Positions 54,647 to 64,000 of a DNA stretch of 64,000 nucleotides are shown piece by piece. The notes beneath the pieces were generated by a model that saw only the letters and a list, made by a program, of their open reading frames with translations, ran no database searches and was not told the origin of the DNA. The position numbers and the translations under genes were made by a program. This DNA comes from Putridiphycobacter roseus (GTDB lineage: Bacteria; Bacteroidota; Bacteroidia; Flavobacteriales_D; Crocinitomicaceae), in assembly GCF_003234935.1 (NCBI RefSeq), contig NZ_QKSB01000001.1, forward strand, positions 1 to 64,000, in the 5' to 3' direction. Numbering within the stretch: position 1 is the first letter of the stretch; every line of letters starts with the position of its first letter.

Positions 54647-55516
54647 ATGGAAGTAGGAAGTGAAACCACACCAAATAAGTGGGACGTAGAAATATTTGCT
54701 AAAAAAGGGTTTATTAATTTTGGCTTAAAAGAATTGCTTAGGTATAAAGATTTACTTTTTCTTTTTATCAAAAGAGATTTCATTTCTCTATACAAACAAA
54801 CCATATTAGGACCACTTTGGGTAGTTATACAGCCCATTTTAACCACCCTAACCTTTACCGTGATTTTTGGTAATATTGCAAAAATAGGAACCAACGGTAT
54901 CCCTCAAATATTATTCTACTTATCGGGAATTACCATCTGGTCATATTTTTCAGATTGTGTTACCAAAACTTCTGAAACTTTTTCTCAAAATCAAAACATC
55001 TTTAACAAAGTATACTTTCCAAGACTAATCGTTCCTTTGTCAATTATATTTACCAACCTTATTAAATTTTTCTTTCAATTTTTAATTTTTATTGCGGTAT
55101 ACCTTTATTATGTATTTTTCACAGACTTTGAAGCGGGTTTAAATTCTAGTATTTTATTATTACCAGTTCTTATTTTCATCATGATGGCAGCTGGTCTTGG
55201 TATTGGTTTAATCATTTCTTCTTTAACGGTAAAGTACCGAGATTTAAAATTTTTAATTCAGTTTGGTATTCAATTAGCCATGTATGCCACACCAATTGTA
55301 TACCCTTTAAATATGGTTCCCGAAAAATACAAGTGGATTATCATGGCCAATCCAATGACTAGTGTAATAGAAACATTTAAGTTTACCTTTTTTGATCAAA
55401 ACGCTAGTTTTGAATTATCGGGTTTAATTTATTCATTTGTAATTTCTATCCTTTTATTATTGGCTGGAATGTCTGTATTTAACCGAGTAGAAAGATCATT
55501 TATTGATACAATTTAA
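54647..55516 (+). CDS. wzm: ABC-2 polysaccharide export permease (Wzm-like)
   Basis: A 289-residue inner-membrane protein starting at ATG 54647, behind a promoter element. It has six hydrophobic segments, and the N-terminal cytoplasmic stretch LFLFIKRDFISLYKQTILGPLWVVIQP is characteristic of Wzm/KpsM-type permeases. It should pair with the Wzt-like ATPase 2 bp downstream to flip finished O-antigen or capsular chains to the periplasm. The start of a six-gene run. Confidence 0.93.
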   Translation: MEVGSETTPNKWDVEIFAKKGFINFGLKELLRYKDLLFLFIKRDFISLYKQTILGPLWVVIQPILTTLTFTVIFGNIAKIGTNGIPQILFYLSGITIWSYFSDCVTKTSETFSQNQNIFNKVYFPRLIVPLSIIFTNLIKFFFQFLIFIAVYLYYVFFTDFEAGLNSSILLLPVLIFIMMAAGLGIGLIISSLTVKYRDLKFLIQFGIQLAMYATPIVYPLNMVPEKYKWIIMANPMTSVIETFKFTFFDQNASFELSGLIYSFVISILLLLAGMSVFNRVERSFIDTI

Positions 55517-55518
55517 TC

Positions 55519-56727
55519 ATGGGAAGAATAGCATTAAAAACAAGTAACTTATCAAAACAATACCGACTTGGTCAGGTTGGAACGGGTACCATTTCGCATG
55601 ATTTAAATAGGTTTTTCAGTAAACTAAGAGGGAAAGAAGACCCTTATCTACAAGTAACCGGTTTAAACGATAGAAGTGTAAAAAATGATTCCGATTATAT
55701 TTGGGCATTAAAAGATGTTTCTTTTGAAGTAGAAGAAGGAGACGTATTGGGGATTATTGGTAAAAATGGTGCAGGAAAGTCAACTTTACTAAAATTACTT
55801 TCTCGAATTACTAGTCCCACCCAAGGTAGTATTCAGTATAATGGCCGTATCACCTCATTACTAGAAGTTGGTACTGGATTTCATCAGGAATTAACAGGAA
55901 GAGAAAACATATACCTTAACGGTGCAATTTTAGGCATGTCGAAAAAGGAAATCTCTAAAAACTTAGATGAAATTATTAGTTTTTCTGGTTGTTCAAAATA
56001 CATTGACACCCCAGTAAAAAGATATTCTTCGGGAATGATTGTTCGGTTAGGTTTCTCTGTAGCTGCGCATTTAGAATCTGAAATGCTTATTGTAGACGAA
56101 GTTTTGGCTGTTGGAGATGTAGAGTTTCAGAAAAAATGCATAGGTAAAATGCAAGATATTTCAGGTACTGGTAGAACTGTACTGTTTGTCAGTCACAACA
56201 TGAATAGCGTGGAACAATTGTGTAATAAAGCCATACTATTAGAAAACGGAACTATCGTATCGGAAGGAAAAACAACAGATATTATCCGCGAATACCAAGC
56301 GAGTAATGTAGTAGAGAATTACAAACTCAATAAAAACAAACAAAATCAATCGGCATACTTCGAAGAAATTGAAGCCCGCCATGAAGGATCTAAATTAATT
56401 ATTTCTGCGCAGGTCATTTCCCAAGAAAGCATCCGTAATCTAACTTGTGGTTTTTTACTCAAGGATAACTGGAATCAAAAAGTTGGAACTATTTTTGAAA
56501 GAATTAACTTAGACCAAACAAAAAACAAGGTAGAAGTGGTAATCGACATCAGTAATTTACTTGCTGGATCTTACCAAATAGATGGCTCATTATTTGTCCC
56601 GAAGGTCATTAATTATGAATACATAGAAAATGGTGTAAGTATTGAAATAAATAATGGAAATTCCAATATTTATGAAGGTCAAAATATTGGTGCCATGAAA
56701 TTAAATGCCAAATGGAGCGTAAATTAA
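55519..56727 (+). CDS. wzt: ABC transporter ATPase with polysaccharide-binding C-terminus (Wzt-like)
   Basis: A 402-residue protein. The ATPase domain (about 1-255) has Walker [10 protein letters not shown], signature YSSGM, Walker [13 protein letters not shown] and switch His in SHNM. An insertion near residue 40 ([16 protein letters not shown]) is usual in this subfamily. The C-terminal part (about 275-402) is a beta-sandwich of the Wzt C-terminal type, which recognises the modified end of the glycan and so couples export to chain termination. It forms a pair with the Wzm-like permease and overlaps the next gene by 16 bp. Confidence 0.95.
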   Translation: MGRIALKTSNLSKQYRLGQVGTGTISHDLNRFFSKLRGKEDPYLQVTGLNDRSVKNDSDYIWALKDVSFEVEEGDVLGIIGKNGAGKSTLLKLLSRITSPTQGSIQYNGRITSLLEVGTGFHQELTGRENIYLNGAILGMSKKEISKNLDEIISFSGCSKYIDTPVKRYSSGMIVRLGFSVAAHLESEMLIVDEVLAVGDVEFQKKCIGKMQDISGTGRTVLFVSHNMNSVEQLCNKAILLENGTIVSEGKTTDIIREYQASNVVENYKLNKNKQNQSAYFEEIEARHEGSKLIISAQVISQESIRNLTCGFLLKDNWNQKVGTIFERINLDQTKNKVEVVIDISNLLAGSYQIDGSLFVPKVINYEYIENGVSIEINNGNSNIYEGQNIGAMKLNAKWSVN

Positions 56728-57317
56728 ATATCGTCACAAGGTTCTTTTTACTTTTAGATAAGCACATTAATTTAGCTAAATTAAAACAAACCTATAACAC
56801 CGCTAATTTAAGTATTGGGGAACACACCCATCTTGGTAATGATGTAAACATTGAAATAAAAAAACCAGGCAACCATATTGTTATTGGTAATTCATGTGAA
56901 ATTTTAAAAGGGGTATTTATTTTTTCAAACGGGGGAGATATTTCCATAGGTAATAATTGTAGCATCAACCCTTATTGTATCATTTACGGATTTGGTAAAA
57001 CCACCATTGGCAACAATGTGTTAATTGCTGGTGCAACCATGATAATTCCAACTAACCACAAGTACGAAGACCTAGAGAAAAACATCAACGACCAAGGCTT
57101 AATATCCAAAGGAATTACTATTGAGGATGATGTTTGGATTGGCCATGGCTGTACCATACTAGATGGTGTGCACATTGGTAGAGGTGCCATTATTGCGGCA
57201 GGTTCTGTAGTCACTAAATCAGTAGAAGAATATAGTATTGTTGGAGGTATTCCAGCAAAATTAATTAAAAATAGAAAAGCGCATAGCGAATTGAATTCAC
57301 TAACCGAAAATAAATGA
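56712..57317 (+). CDS. hexapeptide-repeat acyltransferase
   Basis: A 201-residue protein of the left-handed beta-helix acyltransferase type. It shows repeated hexapeptides from residue 40 on ([27 protein letters not shown]), then the catalytic-type region [46 protein letters not shown]. The family usually O-acetylates sugars. It overlaps both neighbours in the operon, and probably decorates the exported glycan. The exact acyl group and acceptor cannot be seen. Confidence 0.85.
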   Translation: MERKLNIVTRFFLLLDKHINLAKLKQTYNTANLSIGEHTHLGNDVNIEIKKPGNHIVIGNSCEILKGVFIFSNGGDISIGNNCSINPYCIIYGFGKTTIGNNVLIAGATMIIPTNHKYEDLEKNINDQGLISKGITIEDDVWIGHGCTILDGVHIGRGAIIAAGSVVTKSVEEYSIVGGIPAKLIKNRKAHSELNSLTENK

Positions 57318-58156
57318 GTAAAACGATAAATAAGATAAAAGTATTAGGCTTGAAAAACTCCTTCTACGTACTTTGTGAAAGCTTCGCGAGTAAACTTTTA
57401 TCGCTTCCAAATCAAACTTTCAAGGACAACAGTAAGGCCATGAATTTTTTTTATGCACAAGGTATTTCTGACATTCAATTCCTAAACAACTCTTGGCAAA
57501 TAGTACATAAAAACAGCAAGTACAAGCTTAGAAACAACAGTAGCGATATTCCTGTTTTCAACCAAGTGGTCATTCAAAAAGAATACCTTGCATTAATAGA
57601 TTTTATTAAAAAATACGAGTCCAACCCCAAAACTATGGTGGACCTTGGTGGCAATATTGGTTTAACCAGTATTTACGTGCACTCCTTTTTTCCGAGTATA
57701 CAAATTACTATTGTAGAGCCTTTCCAAGAGTCCTTTGATTTAATGCAAACCAATTTAAAAAACAATAACATTAACGCCAAATGCTTAAATAATGGTATTT
57801 GGAACAAAACCACGAACCTATCTATATCTACCGATTTTAGAGATGGCAAACCTTGGTCTTTAAGTGTGGTAGAAGAAGAAAATGGTCCCATTAAATCTAT
57901 CAACTTACAAGAACTTTTCCCCGCAGATCAAATAGTAGACATTTTAAAAATAGACATTGAAGGTAGCGAGTTTAAATTATTTGAATCGCCAGAATATGCT
58001 GCTTCTTTTTTAAGTAAAACAAAATTTATTGCTATTGAGATTCATGATGACGTAGGAGACAGAGCACATATTAACGCAATATTAAAACAAAATAACTATG
58101 AATTCTTTGTGTCTGGGGAACTTACAATTGGTAGAAATACTTTACTTACTAAATAA
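57314..58156 (+). CDS. FkbM family methyltransferase
   Basis: A 280-residue protein with the SAM-binding signature [15 protein letters not shown], the acidic motif [10 protein letters not shown] and the late [15 protein letters not shown] typical of the FkbM family. Such enzymes O-methylate sugars or other substrates. In an ABC-type O-antigen operon a methyl group can act as the chain-end signal read by Wzt. It overlaps the preceding gene by 4 bp (ATGA). Confidence 0.9.
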   Translation: MSKTINKIKVLGLKNSFYVLCESFASKLLSLPNQTFKDNSKAMNFFYAQGISDIQFLNNSWQIVHKNSKYKLRNNSSDIPVFNQVVIQKEYLALIDFIKKYESNPKTMVDLGGNIGLTSIYVHSFFPSIQITIVEPFQESFDLMQTNLKNNNINAKCLNNGIWNKTTNLSISTDFRDGKPWSLSVVEEENGPIKSINLQELFPADQIVDILKIDIEGSEFKLFESPEYAASFLSKTKFIAIEIHDDVGDRAHINAILKQNNYEFFVSGELTIGRNTLLTK

Positions 58157-58158
58157 CA

Positions 58159-59184
58159 ATGGAAGCCAACAAAAATAACGCAACAATTTCAATGGTTATT
58201 TGCACCTATAACCCCAATAAAGCAATTTTTGAACGGGTATTAACTGCCATTGAAAACTTAAACAAACCTGTTAACTTGGTAGAAGTAATTATTGTTGACA
58301 ATAATTCAAAAAAACCTATTGAAACAGAAGAATATATTGCGCGTTTTTTAGAAAACAATACGCCAAAAACAACCCTAATAAAAGAAACCAAAAGTGGCTT
58401 AACTTTTGCCAGAATTGCTGGAATTAAAGCTTCGGAAAGTGATTTGGTATTATTTGTAGATGATGACAATGTATTAAATCCGGATTATGTTCAAAACATT
58501 ATCGACCTGAATTCCCGCTACCCATTTGTGGGTTGTTGGGGACCTGGTATTGTAAATGTAGATTTTTTAGGAGAAGTACCCGCTTGGATTGAATCGAACA
58601 AGCAGATATTTCAAGAGAAAAACAATGACTACGTTAAATATGGTAGCTTAAAAGGTTGGCATGCTTATTCTCCTGCAGGTACAGGTTTGGTAGTAAAAAC
58701 AAACATTCTCAAAAAATACATTCAAAAAGTAGAAGACCAGGAATTGGTGGCCAAAGATAGAAGCGGAAAAAGTCTTTCTAGTGGTGGAGACAGTCAAATT
58801 ATACATGTTGCCACTATGATGGGCTATGCTGTAGGTATGGCGCCATCCCTTAGTTTAGTGCACTTTATTTCTAACGATAAAGCCAATTTAAACTACATTA
58901 AAAAATTGCTCTTTATGGTCAACGCTTCCATTACCGTGCACTACGAAGCTTTTCCGGAATTAAAAAATGATTTGGTAAGAATACCGTCTACGGCTTCTTT
59001 TCTATCCTTATTTTTTTACAGCTTAAAAAAAGGTAAATTTAAAATCAATTCACCAGGCTTTATGATTCCTATGGCTTCAGAACTTGGTATAATTGAAGGA
59101 AGTTATAAAATATTAGGCATAGATAAATTACCTATTACATTTAGAATTGCAAAAAAAATCACAGGCTTAAATGATATTTCTTAA
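58159..59184 (+). CDS. family 2 glycosyltransferase
   Basis: A 341-residue GT-A enzyme with the start ISMVICTYNPNKAIFERVL, the nucleotide-binding region EVIIVDNNSKK and the metal-binding acidic motif LFVDDDNVLNPDYV. A substrate-side stretch GWHAYSPAGTGLVVKT follows. It adds a sugar to the glycan being built on a lipid carrier; donor and linkage are unknown. It overlaps the next gene by 14 bp. Confidence 0.92.
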   Translation: MEANKNNATISMVICTYNPNKAIFERVLTAIENLNKPVNLVEVIIVDNNSKKPIETEEYIARFLENNTPKTTLIKETKSGLTFARIAGIKASESDLVLFVDDDNVLNPDYVQNIIDLNSRYPFVGCWGPGIVNVDFLGEVPAWIESNKQIFQEKNNDYVKYGSLKGWHAYSPAGTGLVVKTNILKKYIQKVEDQELVAKDRSGKSLSSGGDSQIIHVATMMGYAVGMAPSLSLVHFISNDKANLNYIKKLLFMVNASITVHYEAFPELKNDLVRIPSTASFLSLFFYSLKKGKFKINSPGFMIPMASELGIIEGSYKILGIDKLPITFRIAKKITGLNDIS

Positions 59185-60049
59185 AATTTCAGGAGGACTA
59201 GGTAATCAAATGTTTCAGTTTGCTACGGCTACTGCTCTGGCAATAAAAAACAGCACAAAAGTAGCGGTTGACCTTAGCTTATTTAACAAAAAAGACAGCA
59301 AAGAATTTACCAGTCGCCCCTTTGATTTGGCTACCTTCTTTAATATTGGCGATACCCAAATCGTTGACCAGAAAGCATACAGTTACTTGTTTGAAAATAG
59401 TTTTATTGCAAAAATAAAACGGAAACTTCGTAAAGGATCTGCCTTTTTTGAACCCAACTTACTTTTTCAACCAGCGGTAAAACAACTAACCGCAAATTCT
59501 TATTTAGAAGGCTATTTTCAATCGGAAAAATATTTTAAAGAATACCGAGAGCAAGTGTTAAATTTATTTGAATTCAAGAAAACGCCTTCGGCACAAACAA
59601 AAGCCGCCGTGGCTACATTTAAAAATAAAAATAGTATTGCCATACATATTCGCCGTGGCGACTATGTGAGTAAAAAACATATCAATGCCATTCATGGAGC
59701 ATTACCATTGTCTTATTATAAGGACGCGCTTAAAAAATTTGATTTAAACACCCATCACTTGGTTTTCTTTTCGGATGACATGCAATGGGTAAAAGAAAAT
59801 TTTACAATGTCAGACCAAAGTAAAGTCACCTTTGTAGATTGGAATACTGGTGCTGATTCTTGGCAAGACATGTACTTGATGACGCAGTGTAAAAACTTTA
59901 TCATTGCCAATAGCAGTTTTAGTTGGTGGGGTGCATGGTTAGCACAACACGCAGCAAAACAAGTATATTGCCCAAAAACATGGTTTAACGACCCAAAACT
60001 AAACCAAAACACAAAAGATTTAATACCAGCCGAATGGTTTAGAATATAA
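59171..60049 (+). CDS. alpha-1,2-fucosyltransferase family (GT11)
   Basis: A 292-residue enzyme with the GT11 hallmarks: the start FLKISGGLGNQMFQFATATAL, the donor-binding HIRRGDYVSKK near residue 157 and the late FIIANSSFSWWGAWLA. GT11 members transfer fucose (or sometimes a related sugar) from GDP-fucose to galactose. No GDP-fucose synthesis gene is in this window. It is the last gene of the glycan operon, and its role with the Wzm/Wzt pair is inferred from position. Confidence 0.93.
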   Translation: MIFLKISGGLGNQMFQFATATALAIKNSTKVAVDLSLFNKKDSKEFTSRPFDLATFFNIGDTQIVDQKAYSYLFENSFIAKIKRKLRKGSAFFEPNLLFQPAVKQLTANSYLEGYFQSEKYFKEYREQVLNLFEFKKTPSAQTKAAVATFKNKNSIAIHIRRGDYVSKKHINAIHGALPLSYYKDALKKFDLNTHHLVFFSDDMQWVKENFTMSDQSKVTFVDWNTGADSWQDMYLMTQCKNFIIANSSFSWWGAWLAQHAAKQVYCPKTWFNDPKLNQNTKDLIPAEWFRI

Positions 60050-60072
60050 ATTTAAATTGTAACTTTATCCCT

Positions 60073-62583
60073 ATGAAACTTAGTATTACCATTATCTCCT
60101 TATTAATTAGCAGCTTTATATTTTCACAAAAATGGGACTGGGTAAGAGAAGTAAATGGTTTAGGGAATGACTATGTTAGTGATGTATTTATTGATGACTC
60201 CGCTAATGTTTATATTACAGGCCGTTCTAAATATGGCGTTACGTTTGAAGACCCTATTAACCCAATTGACCCAATTTGGCAAGGACATACGGAGGCCTTT
60301 GCTGCAAAATACGACAAATCAGGCAACTTGCTTTGGGCCAACCAATGTGGTGGTATAGCACCAGACTGGGGATGGGGAATTGTAGCAGACAATCAAGGTT
60401 ACACCTATTTTACTGGTGAATTTACCGATTCTGCTGTTTTTGGTTCCGACACTATATACAGTAATGGAGACCGAGATGTATTTATATCAAAATTAGATCC
60501 GAACGGTAATTTTATTTGGACAAAAACCTTTGGGGGTACAACATCAGATAAAGGAAAAGACATTGAAATGGATAATGCCGGTAATTTATACATCACCGGA
60601 TTTGTTGGAAGCGCCACCAGTGCAAACGGGGTAAGCATAGGAACGAATGGTACCTATAACGGATTTATCATTAAAATGGATACTGCAGGGAATTATTTGC
60701 AGGTGGAAGAAATAGCACCTAAATATTCTAGCGGATACCACCTTAAATCAGACGACAACGGCCATATATATTTAACTGGAGAAACGCAATATAATAATTA
60801 TTTTGCAGGCTATTTAGTAACCGGACCAACCACTCTTGCTTGGAGAGATGCCTTTATTCTAAAAATGGACACGAGCCTACAGGTACAATGGATTCAATTA
60901 GGCGCTGGATCGAATTACAATATTGGTGAAGGAATAGCAATAAGTGATAACTATGTATATATGACTGGATGTTTTTCAGCTAGTGCCACTTTTGATGGTA
61001 CCACCATAGTTTCAAACGGACAAGGATATAATAGCGCTACACACAACCAAGCAAGAGATATTTTTATTGCAAAATACGACTTTTCAGGTAACTTAATATG
61101 GGTTAAAGGTTTTGGTGGCATAGGCTACGATTACGGCCTGGGCGTAGATGTAACCAGTGAAGACCATGTATATTTAGGCGGTGTATTTCAAGATACCGTT
61201 CAGTTTGGTACTTTTGAATTAACTAGTGACTCTGCGGGCTATGATTCTTTTTTTACCAGATTAGATACTAATGGTAATGTATTGTGGGCTAAAAACCAAG
61301 GCGGTAGTTTAAATGGAAGCTGTCATGCAATTGCAGTAGATAAATATGAAAACGTTTATGCGGGAGGCTCTTATACCACCCCTCAATTTGATGACATTTC
61401 TGTAACTGCTACTTCCATAAATGCTTTTATTGGAAAAATTGTACAACATACCGAACCTCAATTTGTGTTTAACGATACTATAACTTGCTATGGCGATACC
61501 ATTACTTTAGTTGCAAGTGGTATCACCACACCATTAAGTTACGAATTGGTGCTCGACCAAAATAACATTAATAATTGGCAAGTAGGAAACACCCTATATA
61601 TGGTAATCGACTCTAACTTTACAAGTACAGGCTTTATAGTAGTTTCCAACCATGAATACAAGGACACCATTTTATTTACCCAAGACTTAGGCAACACTAT
61701 GGTTGTTCCCTTTAGCTTAGGAAACGATACCATCATTTGTGACAATGAATACCTGCAATTAAATGCACCCTTTAATAATTTATACTACGATTGGTCTAAC
61801 AATACTTTTGCCGATTCTACTTTAGTGAGCCAAGCAGGGACATACTGGCTTTTGGTGAGTGACGTAAATGGCTGTACCCAATCCGACACCATGGTACTTA
61901 GTAATTTTAATACCAATGCCATGACTTTTGACTTTGGGGTAGACACCAGTTTTTGCGACAATGATTCTTTATTATTAACTGGGCCAAGCGGCAATTTTAA
62001 TTACCTATGGTCTACTAACCAAAACACCAATGCTATATATGTTAATGCTTCTAACACTTATTGGTTGACAGTTACCGACAGTAATAGTTGTATAAAAACA
62101 GACACCATTAACCTAACTGAATTTAATACGGCAGGTTTAAATTTTGATTTAGGACAGGACACCTCTTTATGTGATTACAATGTATTAGACCTAAGTGGAC
62201 CAAATGGAAATTACGATTACTATTGGAACACCAACGAAAGTACGAGCACTATTCAAGCAACCAACACAGGGCAATATTGGCTAACAATTACAGATGCTAA
62301 TGGTTGTGAAGCAAAAGATTCTATTGCTATTAATTATTTAGAATGCCTAGGCTTAAATACAATCGAAGTTGAAAAACAACTTTGGGTAGCCAACGGAACA
62401 TTATTCATTAATTCTAAATTAAAAGCAAATAACACCTTAATGATTTACAATGCTAGCGGAAAACGAATTATTGCAGTTCAAAACGCAACAGCACTTGATT
62501 GCCGTCACTTGGCAAGTGGTATATATATTGGCCAATTACAGTATAACAACAAGGTGGAAACCATTAAGTTTATGGTACAATAA
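60073..62583 (+). CDS. SBBP-repeat secreted protein with T9SS sorting domain
   Basis: An 836-residue secreted protein with a signal peptide ending FIFSQ. Residues 25-460 hold SBBP-type beta-propeller repeats with motifs such as YDKSGNLLWANQCGG, LDPNGNFIWTKTFGG, YDFSGNLIWVKGFGG and LDTNGNVLWAKNQGG. Residues 545-755 are three Ig-like repeats of about 70 residues (YWLLVSDVNGC, YWLTVTDSNSC, YWLTITDANGC). The last 75 residues form a type A T9SS sorting domain. It lies 23 bp after the glycan operon, with its own TAACTTTA element, so co-transcription is uncertain. Function is unknown. Confidence 0.83.
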   Translation: MKLSITIISLLISSFIFSQKWDWVREVNGLGNDYVSDVFIDDSANVYITGRSKYGVTFEDPINPIDPIWQGHTEAFAAKYDKSGNLLWANQCGGIAPDWGWGIVADNQGYTYFTGEFTDSAVFGSDTIYSNGDRDVFISKLDPNGNFIWTKTFGGTTSDKGKDIEMDNAGNLYITGFVGSATSANGVSIGTNGTYNGFIIKMDTAGNYLQVEEIAPKYSSGYHLKSDDNGHIYLTGETQYNNYFAGYLVTGPTTLAWRDAFILKMDTSLQVQWIQLGAGSNYNIGEGIAISDNYVYMTGCFSASATFDGTTIVSNGQGYNSATHNQARDIFIAKYDFSGNLIWVKGFGGIGYDYGLGVDVTSEDHVYLGGVFQDTVQFGTFELTSDSAGYDSFFTRLDTNGNVLWAKNQGGSLNGSCHAIAVDKYENVYAGGSYTTPQFDDISVTATSINAFIGKIVQHTEPQFVFNDTITCYGDTITLVASGITTPLSYELVLDQNNINNWQVGNTLYMVIDSNFTSTGFIVVSNHEYKDTILFTQDLGNTMVVPFSLGNDTIICDNEYLQLNAPFNNLYYDWSNNTFADSTLVSQAGTYWLLVSDVNGCTQSDTMVLSNFNTNAMTFDFGVDTSFCDNDSLLLTGPSGNFNYLWSTNQNTNAIYVNASNTYWLTVTDSNSCIKTDTINLTEFNTAGLNFDLGQDTSLCDYNVLDLSGPNGNYDYYWNTNESTSTIQATNTGQYWLTITDANGCEAKDSIAINYLECLGLNTIEVEKQLWVANGTLFINSKLKANNTLMIYNASGKRIIAVQNATALDCRHLASGIYIGQLQYNNKVETIKFMVQ

Positions 62584-62768
62584 TAGGGAGATTTATTTAA
62601 GCATAGTTTAATGAAAATATTTTTTTTGAGGTTTAATCCAAAAATTGATTTCCCAAAAACTACCTGCTCCACCCTATTTTTCTAGTGTTAGAGCACAACT
62701 CATTTCTTCAAAGCAGCTTCATATTTAAAAGATTATGGATAATTAATAATAACTTTAATCGGATATTT

Positions 62769-62799
62769 ATTGCTGTTAATCTATAAATAATTATCTTTG
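62769..62799 (+). promoter_or_regulatory. promoter of the last gene (TTG-N19-TATCTTTG)
   Basis: The -7 element TATCTTTG (62792-62799) and a TTG at 62770-62772, separated by 19 bp, match the Bacteroidota consensus best of all the candidates in this window. The start codon is 28 bp downstream. Confidence 0.6.
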
Positions 62800-62827
62800 G
62801 TCGAAATAATAAATAAATAAATAGATT

Positions 62828-64000
62828 ATGAAATCAATTTCACTTTTTTTGCTGCTCTTTATAGGCTTCGCAGCAACATCACAAAATGTCCAGATTGAGA
62901 CATACGATTGTGGTGTTACCATTAACTCATTAAGTCAACTTATTAGATGTAACGGTATTCCTGATCCTTCTAGTGTTGGTATAGATTACCAATTCGAAGT
63001 TTCTGATGGAACAACTACTGCTACAGTAGATAGAAACTACCACACTGTATCTTTAGCAATGGCAGGTTTTTCTGCTTATAGTGGAACTTATACTTTTAAA
63101 GCTAGAGCAAAATTAACAACAAGTCCTACTTACGGACCTTGGAGTTCAACTTGTTCTAGTACTATGTCAACTACACCTCCAACAATTACTTTAGCAAATT
63201 GTGTAACTACAGGTACAGGTACAACCATGGGAACTTTTAACTCTAACTTTTTCGCAAATACAGCGCCAGGAGCAACAGGTTATACTTTTCAATTTAACGT
63301 ACAAGGTGATCCTACAGTTGTTGCAACTGTAACTAACCCAACTTGGAAAACTATGAATTTAGCTACTGCTGGTTTATATACTACAGGTACTATTTACGAA
63401 GTAAGGGTAAAAGGCGTATTTTCTGGCGGAACATCTTCTAATTATGGTAGTGCTTGTTTAATTCAAGCACCAACAAGCTTACCTACTACTTCTTTAGTAG
63501 GCTGTGGTGTAACAGATTATCAATTACAAAATTACGGACAAACTATTTTAGCAACACCAGTAGCTGGTGCCACTGCTTATGAATTCACATTTACCGACGT
63601 AACAAATGGCGCTGGTGGAGCAGTATATACCTATACTAATAATACATTTAGATCTGCTACGCTAGCATTAGCTGGAATTTCTACACCTTTTGCATCATTT
63701 GATGTACAAGTAAGAGTAAAATATGGTTCAGGACCAACTGCTGTTTGGAGTGGTTTAGGATCTGTTTGTCAAATTTTCACACCTACGGATGTTCCTTTAG
63801 TTTATTTAGACCTTGCTACTTCATGTGGCGCGCAATTAGCGACTAATGCAGGTACAATAATTGAAAGTGTAATTACTCCATACGCATATGAATATATATT
63901 TGAATTTGTTAACCAATCTGACGGGCTGCTTACCACTACCATTTATACCAGTGCAACGAATGCTATTCCAAATTTAGATGCTGTTTTTGGTGGTGCAGGT
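62828..64000 (+). CDS. large repetitive secreted protein (3' partial)
   Basis: The frame opens at ATG 62828 and stays open to the window end (391 codons). The signal peptide (residues 1-19) ends ATSQ. The visible part is a series of domains of about 100 residues. Each has a Cys near the start, a YxFQF or YEFxF strand, a threonine-rich middle ending LATAG or LALAG, a VRVK-type strand and a Cys near the end. They resemble fibronectin type III or Ig-like domains. Codons are strongly biased to ACT, GCT, GGT and TCT, unlike most neighbours, which with the strong promoter suggests high expression. It is probably a surface adhesin or fibre and most likely has a T9SS tail beyond the window, which cannot be seen. 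Confidence 0.75.
   Translation, partial: MKSISLFLLLFIGFAATSQNVQIETYDCGVTINSLSQLIRCNGIPDPSSVGIDYQFEVSDGTTTATVDRNYHTVSLAMAGFSAYSGTYTFKARAKLTTSPTYGPWSSTCSSTMSTTPPTITLANCVTTGTGTTMGTFNSNFFANTAPGATGYTFQFNVQGDPTVVATVTNPTWKTMNLATAGLYTTGTIYEVRVKGVFSGGTSSNYGSACLIQAPTSLPTTSLVGCGVTDYQLQNYGQTILATPVAGATAYEFTFTDVTNGAGGAVYTYTNNTFRSATLALAGISTPFASFDVQVRVKYGSGPTAVWSGLGSVCQIFTPTDVPLVYLDLATSCGAQLATNAGTIIESVITPYAYEYIFEFVNQSDGLLTTTIYTSATNAIPNLDAVFGGAG

Noticed and set aside
54285..54894. Short open frames on both strands (54285-54497 and 54568-54894)
   Set aside because: The minus-strand frame lies mostly opposite the Wzm gene, and the plus-strand frame shows no domain and poor composition.

Overview
The window comes from a low-GC member of the Bacteroidota, most likely of the order Flavobacteriales. 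Several independent signs agree. Many secreted proteins end in type IX secretion (T9SS) sorting domains. There are small Bacteroidota-restricted families (an IPExxxVDY protein next to pyruvate kinase, a DUF4271-type protein next to hemD). The branched-chain dehydrogenase E1 is a fused alpha-beta polypeptide, and several genes are preceded by a TAnnTTTG -7 element, the signature of the Bacteroidota primary sigma factor. No tRNA, rRNA, CRISPR array, IS element or phage gene was recognised.

Layout. 1-6.5 kb: surface proteins (a PKD-repeat protein cut by the left edge, an M14 carboxypeptidase, a small glycine-rich protein with a probable frameshift, a leucine-rich-repeat protein). 6.6-13.6 kb: housekeeping genes (pyruvate kinase, cyclase family, CDF metal exporter, von Willebrand-like membrane protein, EI24 family). 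13.7-17.2 kb: a TPR/PD40 protein and a beta-barrel protein with three SPOR-like repeats, probably envelope-structural. 17.5-23.2 kb, minus strand: nadC, an NtrC-type regulator lacking a DNA-binding domain, then a signalling run of CHASE histidine kinase, single-domain response regulator, ECF sigma factor, small membrane protein and CPBP intramembrane protease. 23.7-32.1 kb: an RluA pseudouridine synthase, a lysine-rich basic protein, lipoproteins and a PNGase F-like secreted protein. 32.2-39.1 kb: 2-oxoacid dehydrogenase E1, an S9 peptidase and a TPR sensor kinase with its LuxR-type regulator. 39.2-45.2 kb: a beta-helix lipoprotein, a SpoIID-domain protein, LpxB, an NlpC/P60 hydrolase and glutaryl-CoA dehydrogenase.

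45.2-48.4 kb is an unusual island. A CotH-like/beta-helix fusion gene is bracketed by two imperfect direct copies of the 5' end of the DUF4271 gene, exactly 3,000 bp apart. One copy is an abortive 19-codon fragment and the other starts the intact gene.

49.7-54.1 kb is the most interesting locus. It is a compact minus-strand exosortase system made of a large T9SS-type secreted protein, a 75-residue protein with a PEP-CTERM-like tail (a VPIDGG motif, a hydrophobic helix and a basic end), an exosortase with the expected Cys, Arg and His, and an overlapping small membrane protein. A terminator-like hairpin lies between the substrate and the enzyme genes. 54.6-60.0 kb is an ABC-transporter-dependent surface-polysaccharide operon (Wzm, Wzt, acetyltransferase-like, FkbM, GT2, GT11). 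The window ends with an SBBP-repeat T9SS protein and the first 391 codons of a large repetitive secreted protein.

Overall the region is rich in envelope and secretion functions: at least six predicted T9SS cargo proteins, one exosortase substrate, glycan export, and peptidoglycan and lipid A enzymes.
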